Of a stretch of DNA of 20,222 bases, positions 9,501 through 17,000 are shown piece by piece. Numbering within the stretch: the stretch's first letter is position 1; each line of letters starts with the position of its first letter. The notes under the pieces were generated by a model, which was not told where the DNA came from, ran no database searches, and saw only the letters and a program-made list of their open reading frames with translations. This DNA comes from a virus. The stretch spans positions 1 through 20,222 of IMG/VR virus record IMGVR_UViG_3300020455_000112; one strand, written 5' to 3'. A program made the position numbers and the translations under genes.

Positions 9501-10168
9501 GCAAGACCACCACCATTGTTTACATTAATTTTACCTGCAGTTCCCGTAATAGTACGGGTTGCCATTGTATTTGTAGCAGTTCTAGAAATAAAACCTGTAG
9601 TAGTAAGACCTGCTACAGCAACTAAATCTAAATCATATGCTTGTGCAGATGAACCTTCTACAGTTCCATTTAAATTATAATCAGCAAGAGTTGTTGGGTT
9701 TGAAGCATTAGTAACTCTACCTTTAGCGTCAACAGTAACTTTTGTATATGTTCCACTACTAGTTTCCGTATTATCATGGTGAGGTAAACTAGATAATAGA
9801 TCTAAAGTTGATGTAATAGAAATATTTTCGGATCCATCAAAAATTTGAGAACCACTAACGTCACCAATTATTTGAATCTGTCTAGAACTTGCTAATCTAG
9901 ATGCGGTTGAAGCATTACCAATGACTGTGGCAGTAATGGTTGCAGCAGAAAAATTACCATCAGTATCTCTCTGAACTAACGTATTTGCCGTGTTTGAGGT
10001 CGACTCAATCGGTCGTTCATACCTAAGGGTATTCCATGATGTAACACCATCACCTATCTTAAAACGACCTGTATCAAGTTCGATACCAAGTTCGCCTTGG
10101 GCGAGGATAGGGTTAGAGTTTTGCCATTCTTGCCCATTACCACGTCTTAATTGAATTCTATTTGCCAT
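3551..10168 (-). CDS. Giant repeat-built tail-fibre-like virion protein, 2205 aa
   Basis: This is a probable trimeric tail-fibre or baseplate-fibre protein. Residues 1-50 (IQLRRGNGQEWQNSNPILA, GELGIELDTGRFKIGDG..SWN) match the N-terminal domain family found in fibres and in the Bordetella phage major tropism determinant. The rest is low-complexity beta-rich sequence. A YxxG..V..LYQA..G..P....W..LG segment (293-343) recalls carbohydrate-binding modules. There are two copies of an NSTxTTLDDPIIT..GGDTAP module (557-655 and 1236-1327). A 151-residue duplication starts TLVVAGQTTIND (899, 1050), with repeated DFAVRSGTTDK and TDNGNT motifs. EGTN.YYT.ARV motifs occur at about 1605 and 1855. A 43-residue tandem repeat spans 1656-1799, and a Gly-rich end spans 1905-2205. 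Residues 755-850 are non-repetitive with a lone Cys (about 785). By synteny it occupies the T4 gp12/wac position, but no homology to either is evident. It has its own late promoter; the start lacks a good Shine-Dalgarno. Confidence 0.85.
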   Translation of the reverse strand: MANRIQLRRGNGQEWQNSNPILAQGELGIELDTGRFKIGDGVTSWNTLRYERPIESTSNTANTLVQRDTDGNFSAATITATVIGNASTASRLASSRQIQIIGDVSGSQIFDGSENISITSTLDLLSSLPHHDNTETSSGTYTKVTVDAKGRVTNASNPTTLADYNLNGTVEGSSAQAYDLDLVAVAGLTTTGFISRTATNTMATRTITGTAGKINVNNGGGLAGNPTLDLATTTVVDGDYNTESLTSVSGVGSNSEPFGTETVNAVKFSVDDRGRLTSATNVPIATATQGTTALAYNAGTTYVRGNQITNASKLYQAIAGIAAGAGAPTHSDTSDAGSWRHLGAATSPQKGLASFDQEDFAVTAAGHVTMALGSIDNDQLQNSRISFADGNAVEHFDLDQELTATTGYRGLNKLNYIKVNDTSGNLLFGANNTGDSSAGEIDVNVRSYFSDPDITLDGAVTQTLDKTGDGNLTFQTTQDSTSARTLSILATNAGTGTSGVVVTAENAVTITASDAAGKVQVEDTYFQGDYIASSAATMILDPGDDRAVSGKVQIMGDLQVDGTTTTINSTITTLDDPIITLGGDTAPGSDDNKDRGVEFRYYDASAKVGFFGYDDSAADLGGHTGAFTFLYDATNTSEVFAGTDAGIIAGNLKLTTNTNSTSNTTGDLVVAGGVGIGDDVNIGGLLDVDGTFRANSTSRFDDNIVFQGASKTLELKNGSGTTKTTLHTTTGNAEFGGIVTTTGAIDANSTLNVANEVYLESTNEPDILSGAPHSIQNADYGAFRCDGGGYFDKAVLFNGDIFLNGDFNQQEDATENYGLRNYLSVRYKMRAGSVGVYTPSYSNHNTSNLRVFGGAGVNTTLHVGATGVGQGLFVGKKNSGDTVKFSVDGPSGNVDTSGTLVVAGQTTINDTLIINAANEEFAIQNGSGTDKFTVDTDNGNTVIQGTVNIEGVTDIDNDFAVRSGTTDKFFVASASGNTNIEGTLTADGHTELNSTLNVDNNTTLGGTLVVTNNSEFNGTVDVDADFAVRSGTTDKATIASSSGNIATDGTLVVAGQTTINDSLIVQSDNEVVNINNGSGTTKFSIDTDNGNTNIIGTVTIGDATQINDTLGVSGVTTITRNTQQTLSGSYAADGAFQLTGGAAIGKNVAIGEGLRVYGGTELTGALDLNSSADISGALVCNDNVNIKADNKMFTIETAGGDDKFTVDTDNGNTDIRGTLDVGGDVTAESNLTITGNLTVNGTTTTVNSTVTTLDDPIITVGGDTAPASNDGKDRGVEFRYYDGSAKIGFFGYDRSSSQFAFLTSATNTAEVLAGTDGALRAGSLNLTAAGTALDVDNDANIDGALTVDGQIVSNKSSGAPFSIASTTKVANLNVDLLDGMTTASANTASTVVNRDGSGDFAANQITAASAAGAGAGFLGNATTADAWKTARTFTIDGVVSGSVSVDGSAAPTITTTYVDADITALAAMSGTGYVVRTAANTYAQRTLAVTASSGITLTNPDGVSGNTTINVASSDTNAANNLVLRDGSGDFAANEITSDLVGNLTGATSTAKDLNPAADSTYDLGTSSVRWQGIFADAANITAITGTLTGTVSSLANHDTADLAEGTNLYYTDERVDDRVNALIVAGTGITKVYDDAAGTYTLTVTQADVNTDNITEGSTNLFTTAARTRTHFTYGTGITHSSGTLSVTQSDIDTDNVTEGSTNLFTTAARTRTHFTYGTGITHSSGTLSVTQADINTDNVTEGSTNLFTTAARTRTHFTYGTGITHSSGTLSVTQADIDTDNVTEGSTNLFTTAARTRGHISVTGDLAYNSGTGVISFTERTDAEVNTLADARVAAATGANLDLSSKSTTNLSEGTNQYYTEARVQAKLDNAFEQLSAMLNNLATSTTLTLALSGDPTPGAVVTTGVSVGGGGGFTAGTGVATSGGTGSSLTVDTTVVGGAITAATVNAGGSGYLISDTVTVTNPNAGKVLTLNLATLSGGTGYSSATGVAVTGGSGSSMTADITASAGAITNVTVNAGGTGFAAGETITITNANASGIKTTGNVSAADASRTAGTYTIGASDYGTGGSGNSATFSIVVDGSGAATITVTDDGTGFVVDETITVADAQLGGGGGAALTFDATAIHGNGATVNIATVATNATLTLTDITTMEVGATVTGATSGTTGVVTALGTNAITVDNVDGFFKKGEVVSANDVTTLTISSFS
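3588..3727 (-). repeat. G-x-TSG beta module at the fibre C-terminus
   Basis: Residues 2148-2194 of the fibre-like protein contain MEVGATVTGATSGTTGVV followed by DNVDGFFKKGEVVS. This is the same pattern as DUF4815 residues 2037-2080 (LEVGDIVTGATSGSVGIV ... ITGAFTNSETI). It is the last structured segment before the C-terminus, where an adhesin tip would be expected. Confidence 0.6.
3807..4015 (-). repeat. 70-residue RTAGTY...ADAQLG module, fibre copy
   Basis: Fibre residues 2052-2121 read RTAGTYTI...TFSIVVDGSGAATITVT..GTGFVVDETITVADAQLG.GG.AAL.FD. A near-identical segment lies at residues 611-680 of the DUF4815 protein (16613-16821). The two genes therefore share a discrete exchangeable module. 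Confidence 0.85.
4773..5203 (-). repeat. 43-residue (129-nt) tandem repeat in the fibre protein, 3 full copies and a partial
   Basis: Copies begin at residues 1656, 1699, 1742 and 1785 of the fibre protein, each opening TEGSTNLFTTAARTR. The first three continue THFTYGTGITHSSGTLSVTQ and an S/A-D-I/V-D/N-T-D-N linker. The fourth keeps only the first 15 residues, then diverges at GHISVTG. Full copies differ at just a few residues, yet the DNA differs at many third positions. A 57-nt stretch encoding THFTYGTGITHSSGTLSVT shows about eight differences between two copies, all synonymous. Confidence 0.95.
6189..6463 (-). repeat. Duplicated fibre module, downstream copy
   Basis: Fibre residues 1236-1327 (NLTVNGTTTTVNSTVTTLDD.., GKDRGVEFRYYDGSAKIGFFG) repeat residues 557-655, encoded at 8205-8500. 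The later copy lacks about eight residues after the FFGYD motif, where the earlier one has AADLGGHTGA. This module also ends with a conserved NTxEVxAGTDGxxxAGxLxLT pattern. Confidence 0.9.
6864..7021 (-). repeat. Fibre TLVVAGQTTIND repeat, second copy
   Basis: Residues 1050-1102 repeat residues 899-951 (encoded at 7317-7474). Both open TLVVAGQTTIND and carry NGSGT.KF..DTDNGNT.I.GTV.I. The start-to-start distance of 151 residues equals the length of the intervening block, so this is a direct tandem duplication whose later part has diverged. A third, weaker copy of the TDNGNT part lies near residues 1197-1220. Confidence 0.85.
7317..7474 (-). repeat. Fibre TLVVAGQTTIND repeat, first copy
   Basis: This encodes fibre residues 899-951, the partner of the copy at 6864-7021. 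It lies between the non-repetitive segment (755-850) and two DFAVRSGTTDK motifs (about 958 and 1025), within a long array of short beta repeats. Confidence 0.85.
8205..8500 (-). repeat. Duplicated fibre module, upstream copy
   Basis: Fibre residues 557-655 (DLQVDGTTTTINSTITTLDD.., NKDRGVEFRYYDASAKVGFFG) are the first copy of the module repeated at 6189-6463. The DRGVEFRYYD..AK.GFFGYD core is nearly invariant between the two. Confidence 0.9.
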
Positions 10169-10204
10169 TTTTTACGACAACTCTATGAGAACATGCTTCC
10201 AAGT

Positions 10205-10212
10205 TATTTATG
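10205..10212 (-). promoter_or_regulatory. T4-type late promoter for the fibre/neck/terminase unit
   Basis: On the minus strand this reads CATAAATA, a match to the NATAAATA late -10 element. It is in the only sizeable intergenic gap of the window, just after a terminator and 36 nt before the fibre ATG (10168). A start about 10 nt downstream would leave a leader of some 25-30 nt. Motif, spacing and intergenic placement together make this the best-supported promoter here. Confidence 0.75.
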
Positions 10213-10217
10213 CCATT

Positions 10218-10240
10218 AAAAAAGGAGACTGGTGTCTCCT
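10218..10240 (-). terminator. Rho-independent terminator after the small-gene cluster
   Basis: On the minus strand an AGGAGAC / GTCTCCT stem (7 bp, arms 10234-10240 and 10223-10229) with an ACCA tetraloop is followed by a run of about six T. It begins 6 nt after the stop codon of the 89-aa gene. The other flank also carries a T run on the plus strand (10244-10248), so it might work in both directions, but no plus-strand gene is supported. It separates the gp8/DUF4815 unit from the fibre unit. Confidence 0.88.
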
Positions 10241-10246
10241 CTCTTT

Positions 10247-10516
10247 TTATGTTGTGAGGTTATCAATCTCTGTGGATTCACTTGCTACATCATCAGCAGG
10301 AATATCTGGAGAAGGAACTCCAGTTGGAGGATTTTCATTATAATACTCTAACGCTTCAATAGCACCTTGGAGTTTTAGTGCAATCACTTCATTCGCTTTA
10401 ATTTTTTCTGACAATTGCTTATTCTCCTCAATTGCCGCATTAAAACGCTCTCTAAACTGTTGGAGCATTGTTTCTTGGGACACCTTTTCTACAGGTGCTG
10501 TTGCATCATCTGTCAT
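10247..10516 (-). CDS. Small coiled-coil protein, 89 aa, function unknown
   Basis: I do not recognise the family. Residues 12-60 are predicted helical by composition, with Leu/Ile/Phe spaced as in a coiled coil (QFRERFNAAIEEN, QLSEKIKANEVIALKLQGAI, EALEYYNENP). A Pro-rich acidic tail follows (about 63-89). The ATG overlaps the previous stop in an ATGA, and the gene ends 6 nt before a terminator. The position immediately ahead of the giant fibre gene and the small helical character recall T4 gp57A, a 79-aa coiled-coil fibre chaperone. This is an analogy of size, fold type and context, with no sequence match. It could equally be a minor virion or scaffold protein. Confidence 0.8.
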   Translation of the reverse strand: MTDDATAPVEKVSQETMLQQFRERFNAAIEENKQLSEKIKANEVIALKLQGAIEALEYYNENPPTGVPSPDIPADDVASESTEIDNLTT

Positions 10517-10764
10517 TTTTTGTCTTGGACTAACGTTAGTAAAAGTGTTTTTATTTCACTCATCTCTGATTTTAACTCAGAAACCTCATTTTGTAAAGCT
10601 CGCTTATCTGCTGCTTCTTTTTGCCTCTTATTGTAAGATGCCATATATTTATCATATTCATCTTGATTATCTTTTACTATAGCAGTAGAAGATACATCTC
10701 TATAAGAACCCTCAGATCCCTCAACAGGAATCAACTCTGGCAAATCATCTTTAATCGAAGTCAT
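10513..10764 (-). CDS. Small protein with a perfect C-terminal leucine-zipper-like coiled coil, 83 aa
   Basis: I chose the ATG at 10762-10764 rather than a GTG 18 nt upstream (10780-10782). The ATG is preceded by CGGAGA with a 6-nt spacer, the clearest Shine-Dalgarno in the window. The protein has a mixed N-terminal half (about 1-40) and a charged helix. L57, V61, L64, M68, I71, L75 and L78 fall at exact alternating 4-3 spacing, a canonical heptad pattern predicting a dimer or trimer. It overlaps the 98-aa gene by 14 nt and the 89-aa gene by 4 nt, so the three are probably translationally linked. No family is recognised. A role in oligomerisation or chaperoning of neighbouring fibre or baseplate proteins is a guess from context. 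Confidence 0.82.
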   Translation of the reverse strand: MTSIKDDLPELIPVEGSEGSYRDVSSTAIVKDNQDEYDKYMASYNKRQKEAADKRALQNEVSELKSEMSEIKTLLLTLVQDKK

Positions 10765-11047
10765 GAATATTCTCCGATCCACCTACAGAAAATGGATTGT
10801 ACTTTGATCTTGCCATTCTATACATCTTCTCATGTATAGTCACGACCTCTTCAGCATCCTTCTCAAAGTCAGGTGTTGATTCATGTCGTGAAGCATAAGT
10901 ATCATTCTCAAACCAGTCATCTGCTATTTCTTCTTCAGGTCTTGGGTTTTCTTCTAATTCAATCATTTTTTCAGGGGGTGCGTATCTATTGGTGCCATTT
11001 GCTATTGGCATAGAATCATGGGGGTGTGGTTTATTATCCTCTATCAT
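10751..11047 (-). CDS. Small acidic protein, 98 aa, function unknown
   Basis: No family is recognised. The protein is strongly acidic in its middle (LEENPRPEEEIADDWFEND, about 31-49), Pro-rich near the N-terminus, and ends with a helical stretch (EEVVTIHEKMYRMARSKY) followed by NPFSVGGSENIHDFD. The final NPF and D-F-D pattern resembles short terminal motifs in gp14 and gp16 of this window, which may be a docking element or chance. Its ATG shares one base with the DUF4815 stop (TAATG), with no Shine-Dalgarno visible, suggesting coupled translation. It lies where T4 has gene 11 or thereabouts, without resemblance to gp11. It is probably a minor virion or assembly factor. Confidence 0.78.
   Translation of the reverse strand: MIEDNKPHPHDSMPIANGTNRYAPPEKMIELEENPRPEEEIADDWFENDTYASRHESTPDFEKDAEEVVTIHEKMYRMARSKYNPFSVGGSENIHDFD
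10771..10775 (-). promoter_or_regulatory. Ribosome binding site that fixes the start of the 83-aa gene
   Basis: GGAGA on the minus strand lies 6 nt before the ATG at 10764 and inside the end of the 98-aa gene. It favours that ATG over the in-frame GTG at 10782, which would place the Shine-Dalgarno within the coding sequence. Confidence 0.75.
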
Positions 11048-14000
11048 TATGTTGCAAGAGCGATTGCACGTAAATCAGCAAGTAAAGGAACTCTCGCTTG
11101 GTTAGAAGATCTTAGAACAATCTTAAGTTGGAATGCATTAAAGTTCAAACCACTTACCTCGTAGTAATAATCCTTCCATAGAATTTCTTCACTAGGAGAA
11201 TCATCATACTGAAGAGGTTTATCCATTTGTGTCCAACCGATAGAATCGATATCATCACCACTTCCAGTGCTAAATGCTCTGTAGTAAATTCTAACATCTG
11301 CCTCTGGTGGACGAGACATTTGGAAATCAACTCTAATTGATCTAGACTCTCTAATTAAACGAGCAAGTCTTGTAATATATACACAATCATTTTGATCGCC
11401 TAATGGTAGAAGAGAAACATCTTGTGATGTATCAATTGCACTTTGCTGACCGTATGGAGAAGAACCACCTGGCCAAGCATTGATTCTATTAGATGTTGTA
11501 ATCAACGAACATCTATCTAAGTCAACAACAGGAGAAAGTGATGATTTTGTGGTGGATAAATCAATAAGCATAGTCAATGATTTTTGTCCATCTAGTTTAG
11601 CATTCTCATTAACTTCAGAACAAACCATCTTAGGATTGGGGAAGAAGTTATAATCATTCAATGTTATAAACTCATAAGTACCATCATTAACAAAGGATGA
11701 TTGATCAACAACAGCACTTCCATTACCAATAGATGTTGCTGTAGTTGTATTAATTTTAGCAGTAATATCTGTTTCAGGTAAATTCATTACAGAAACAGTA
11801 GGTGTTAGAGTTTCAAACTGTGTATTTTGAGAAGCGAAAATTTGATTTCCACCTGCACGAATACCATTATTTGCCACACCATTAAGATGAAGCATGTAAG
11901 TATCTAACCAAGGACAAGATATACTTGTATGAGTCTTATTAATATCGACTAGAGGAATACCGTCAAGGTTATAGCATTCAACAACTGCTCCAGATGCATG
12001 TGTTACATCAGTAGTTCCGTTAGTACCCCTACCAGAGGTAGCAACAGTAATGGTTTTACCATCAGAGGAAATAGCATTGTATGTGATAATTTCATCTTCA
12101 ATCTTAACGTATCCTGGATTTGCATTACTAATAGCAGCACCATTTACAACTTCATGGAATGTACTTGCATTTTCAACAGTTATTGTTGTTGCCGCTGCTG
12201 CTAATGCACTAGTTAAGGATGTATTACCAATTTCAGAAACTGCACCTTCAACTTTAACATTATTTGTGCGTTGATGCATACCATGATTTCTATGATATAT
12301 AAGAATTTCTTTCTCATCATTTGCATAAGTAGGTGCAGAAGAAAGATAAGCACCGAAGGAATCACCACTTTCAGTAGAAGAAGTTACAGTTGCAGACCAA
12401 CCACCAGTCTCATTTATAGTTTCGGAATTAGTAAATGCTCCAGTAATATAATGAAGTACCAATGCAGTAGATCCATTCCAAGACTTAACAATACCAACAG
12501 ATCCAGAAGTTGCACCAGTAACAATATCACCAACCTCCAAAGTTCCAGATGCACTACCAACAACCTGAGTTGCAAGTGCTTCAGAAGATCTCAAAAGGAA
12601 AGTAGTAGATGTTCCTGCTAACCAATTACCAGATACATCATTAACAGTAATAGTATCTGCAGCAGATCCAGACGTTGTAGAAGAAACTACGGTTGCTCCA
12701 GCACCTGTAGTAAGTTGCAATAAGCGAGCACCAATACTAAAGGTATACTGAGTAGCAGTAGGACCAGCAGTAAGGACAAGTTTTGGTTTGATAGTCTGAA
12801 TTGGATTATCAATTAACCTGTGAATACCACCATTACCTTTACCTTGTGGTGTATTGTTAAGAGCGACTGTTCCAGTTGTCTGAGTAAAGTTTGCACGATA
12901 CACAGTAAATTTCAAGTCTTCATATTGGTCAGCAGTCCATGTAGATGCGTTCTGTGATTTAAACAGAACACCAGCATAAGGTTGTTCAGAGATTGTTCTA
13001 TTACCACTGATATCAACATCACCCATTCTAGAGATCCAAACCTTATATTCATTAGAGTCTGACAGAAGAACAAAACAATATTCAACAGAAGACTTAATGT
13101 ATACAGGTGCTTTGAATGTAAACTTAGTAGCAACAGCAGCACTTTCTGAAATTTCTACCTGATCAGGTGTTATAGTAACATCAGAGAAAGGAAGAATTGT
13201 CTTTGTAGGATAACCATTTTCCATTGTTCTGATTTGCATCGAGATTGGAATATTAGCATCTTTAGAGTTGAAGAAGATTTCAACAGTTGAAAGGAATACA
13301 CCACCTTCTTCCTCAACAATAAATGATTGAGCAAGAGGGTCATACCAACCAATCTGACGTGTTTCAGTTCTAGTTGTTTCTACAACTCTATCTTCAGAAA
13401 CAGTATCTCTAACAAGTTCAGCATTACGAATTGCCAAAACATTTTCCTGAACAGTTTGTAAAGTTCCTGTTGCTGCGTAAGTTGTGTCAGCAGAAGAATC
13501 TACTGCACCAATTGCTTTACTATTTGAATCGGATGTTGTAAATCTAAATGAGCGAGTACCTGTTGCCCAACGTGGATTAGCATCGTTCTTGGGAGAAGGA
13601 ACAAAGAATGTACCTTGTAAGTTACCAACATTATCAGTTAGAAGACGACGATCCTGAACAACTGCTCTAGCACCAGAAGTTTGACCAACTAAAATTTCTC
13701 CAACTTGCATATTACCAAAGTAATCTGGTGATACAGTTTCAGATATAGCAGTTATATCATGATTTAGAAGTGCTGTTTGAGAAGCATATGATGTAGGAAG
13801 AACTTCTGTGCCTTTACCATAAGGATTAGTCTTATATCCATCATCAGGAGCAACAACTTTTAATTGACAACCTGAAGTTTCTCCAAGTACAGTTTCACCA
13901 ACAACAAAAGGAGTTTCATTTGTTCTAGAATCTGTTGTAGAGTTCTTAATAAGTTCAATTACTTTAGGAGTAAGGTAAGTAGTTACATCAACACCATCAA

Positions 14001-17000
14001 AGAATGCATACATTCTAGTACGTGGTTTCATTCTATCGACATTAAAACCAATATTACGAGATCTAATCCAAGGAATAGCACTTCTGGAAAGAACACTATC
14101 TCCTAAAGATCTACGTTCGATCTTAGGAACAACCCTTGTACGAACACCTTGACGTGCTTGATTGTTTACAACACGAAATGTACGACGTTCATGTAGATAG
14201 AATAGACCTTGACGACGCTGACCATGACCAAGAGAACCTAACTGACGACCAACACCAAACGTACCAGATGCAGATCTGTTTCGTGATGTTGATGTAACTG
14301 ATTCACCAGTCCAGTTAGTCTGCCATGATCCCCATTGAACAGGTGCAAAACCATTCTGATCAACCTGCAAATCATTAGATACGGATGAGAAGTCTCCTTC
14401 AATGTTCTCAACACGAGCTGGCACACGCTCAATATCAATCCAATCATCAGATGCAGGTGTTAAGTCAATACGACCAATGAATGTAAATACGTTGAATGGG
14501 TTAACATTCTCAGTTCTAGATGCATAAGGTTGGGTGATAAGTGCAACATCTTCGTAAGGTAACATCAAGACATTACCAGCAGTCTTAACAATATTCGTAG
14601 AGTCTGCTGCATTATATACAAGTCCTACGTTTGTTGTGTAATGTTGTGGACGTAGTTGTCCCTCTTTAAAGTCAAGAGAACACTTGTAATCTGGATTCAG
14701 AACATCACCAGTTGTGTGATCAGTAAAATCATCTACAACATAACCATTCTTCAAACGATCAAATCCATTCTCGTCATAAGTCTTGGTGTTTTCTGCTTGA
14801 GATTCGAGTAATGATAATGAAGTATAATATTCAACGTGGGTGAGTCTTTGCTCAAGATCACCAATATCTTTCATCGTATACCTTCTGATTACTTCTGTAG
14901 AAATCAGAACATCTCTTTCTGGATCAAACACATATGGTTTATATTCAATTGATGCTAAGAGCATCGCATTTTCAACTTTTGGGGGTGGAATCAAGTAATA
15001 TCCAGAAACACCCTTACTTACAATTAGTTTTCCATCATGAGAGAGATATAATTTATCAATTCTAGGAAGATACCATGAATAGTCTGCTCTAAAGGAAGAG
15101 TTGACCTGCATAATATCAAAGATAGTTGCCCCGCCAGCACCACCAGCTGTACTGAATACCCTAGAAACAAAGTCAAAAGTACTACAATTGACATAGTAAG
15201 GAGCACTAACAGTTCCAGAACCATTTCTAAGTTCTTTAATAGCAGGACGGAAATCAATTTGATCTCTAATATACTTAATAGAACCATCCATCTTGTAATT
15301 AGGAATCTCTTTATAACTAATTCCACTATAAGATTCTGCTGAGAAATAATCACCAGATGCTTCATGGGAGAAGAAGTCAAAAATTACAAGCAATCGTCTT
15401 GTAGGTGCTACAGTAGAAGGAAGACGAATTAGTTTTGATACATCATAGAAATTAGTTCTCTGTCCTGATTCAAGTTCAAACTGATCTGTAATAACTTTAC
15501 TTCCTGCAAAAATAGAACCCTCAGTATCATCAATAATACCTGTGATAGCATCTCCAGCAGTATTTTCACCAGTAATAGATTCTCCTGTAATGAATGGAAT
15601 TTCATTAAGACCAACATAATATAATTTTAAATCTGCGTTAGAGAATGAAATAACTCGACCTCTAGCACCAGAAGTTTTACCAACAATTAATGTGCTTGCA
15701 GCAAAGAATACTGATTCAGTAAGAACAACATATGGTGAAGATGCATCATTATCATCATATGATTCATATATTGCATGAACGTTATAAACGTCATTAACAC
15801 CAAACGAAACATCTAAATCTTCAACTCTAGTTCCATAAAGAGTACTATAAGTAAGACCTGTTGGTTGAGTATCAACATCTATATCAGTTTTAATGACTTT
15901 CAATGCCTTCATCTTAGCAGCAGTCTTAATCTTTTTAGAAACAGTATTCTTAGAAACTAATGCTGTAAGAGTTACTGTAGCAATATTAGTAAGACCACTG
16001 ATTGAGAAAGACTGATTATCAGAACCAAAAGATGTTGATAATACACCAGCATCTACCTGTGCATCAATATCTACGTTCTCTCCATCAGTAAACACTGAAG
16101 AAGTTCCTTTATCAATAATTGTAAGAATATAATTATCACCAGATAATGCACCAAATGCTTCAGTCTCAGGAAGAGTAAATGTAATAGAACCTGAAGTTAC
16201 CGTCTTGGATGCAAAGTTTCTAAAGACAAAGAACGATTCATCGCTCAAAGACTTCATCGTATCTTCTGGTAGGTCAAAAGAAAGTTCTCCGTTCTGATAA
16301 TCTTTCTGGAAAATGAACGGACGCAATCTAACTAATTCACTATACTGACCAGCAGCAACTGTACCAACCTTTAAAGTATTGTCAAGTCTAGTAGTTTGAT
16401 CAGTGTAATCAAATATAGCATCTCCTGCCAATACTGTAGACTTTCTATTTCCAGAAGTTGTTGCAATAGCAGTAGGATCAACTCTCTTAACACGAAGAGT
16501 ATTTGTACCTTCCAAATCAGAAAGTGTTGGGGTGACTACATCACCTGGTCTCAAATCCTTTTCAAATCTTGTACGGAAACCAGTAATATCTTCACGACCA
16601 ACACTAGCAACATCAAATTGTAACGCTGCAGCACCACCACTTCCTAGTTGAGCATCAGCAACAGTAATAGTTTCATTAATAACATATCCACTACCACCGC
16701 CAGTGACAGTAATAGTAGCAGCACCAGTACCATCAACAACAATAGTAAAGGTAGCACCAGTTCCAGATCCATCAGTGGATACACCAGTACTAGCAATATT
16801 ATATGTTCCTGCAGTTCTGGCACCAACAGCAGCACCAATAGTATCAACAGTTAAAACATCACCAGTTGTCTCATCGATATTTACTGTAGAAGATTCAATA
16901 GGACGAGAATCATTAAGAATCCAGTTTGCACCAAATCTAACAGCACTGGAACCATCAAGACCGAAAGAAGATCTAACATCACTTAATTGATAAGTATGTG

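Noticed and set aside
3543-9680. Many plus-strand open frames opposite the fibre gene, several Pro/Val- or Ser/Cys-rich
   Set aside because: They are antisense shadows of a Gly/Thr/Ala-rich gene: no ribosome binding sites, no promoter, biased composition mirroring the real frame, and no family resemblance.
10646-10653. GATAAATA late-promoter-like motif inside the 83-aa gene
   Set aside because: It lies about 130 nt before the next start, within coding sequence and in the middle of tightly overlapping genes, so it is likely to be chance.
10765-10782. Upstream GTG start giving an 89-aa version of the 83-aa protein
   Set aside because: The Shine-Dalgarno GGAGA lies between this GTG and the ATG at 10764, so it supports the ATG; the GTG has no comparable site.
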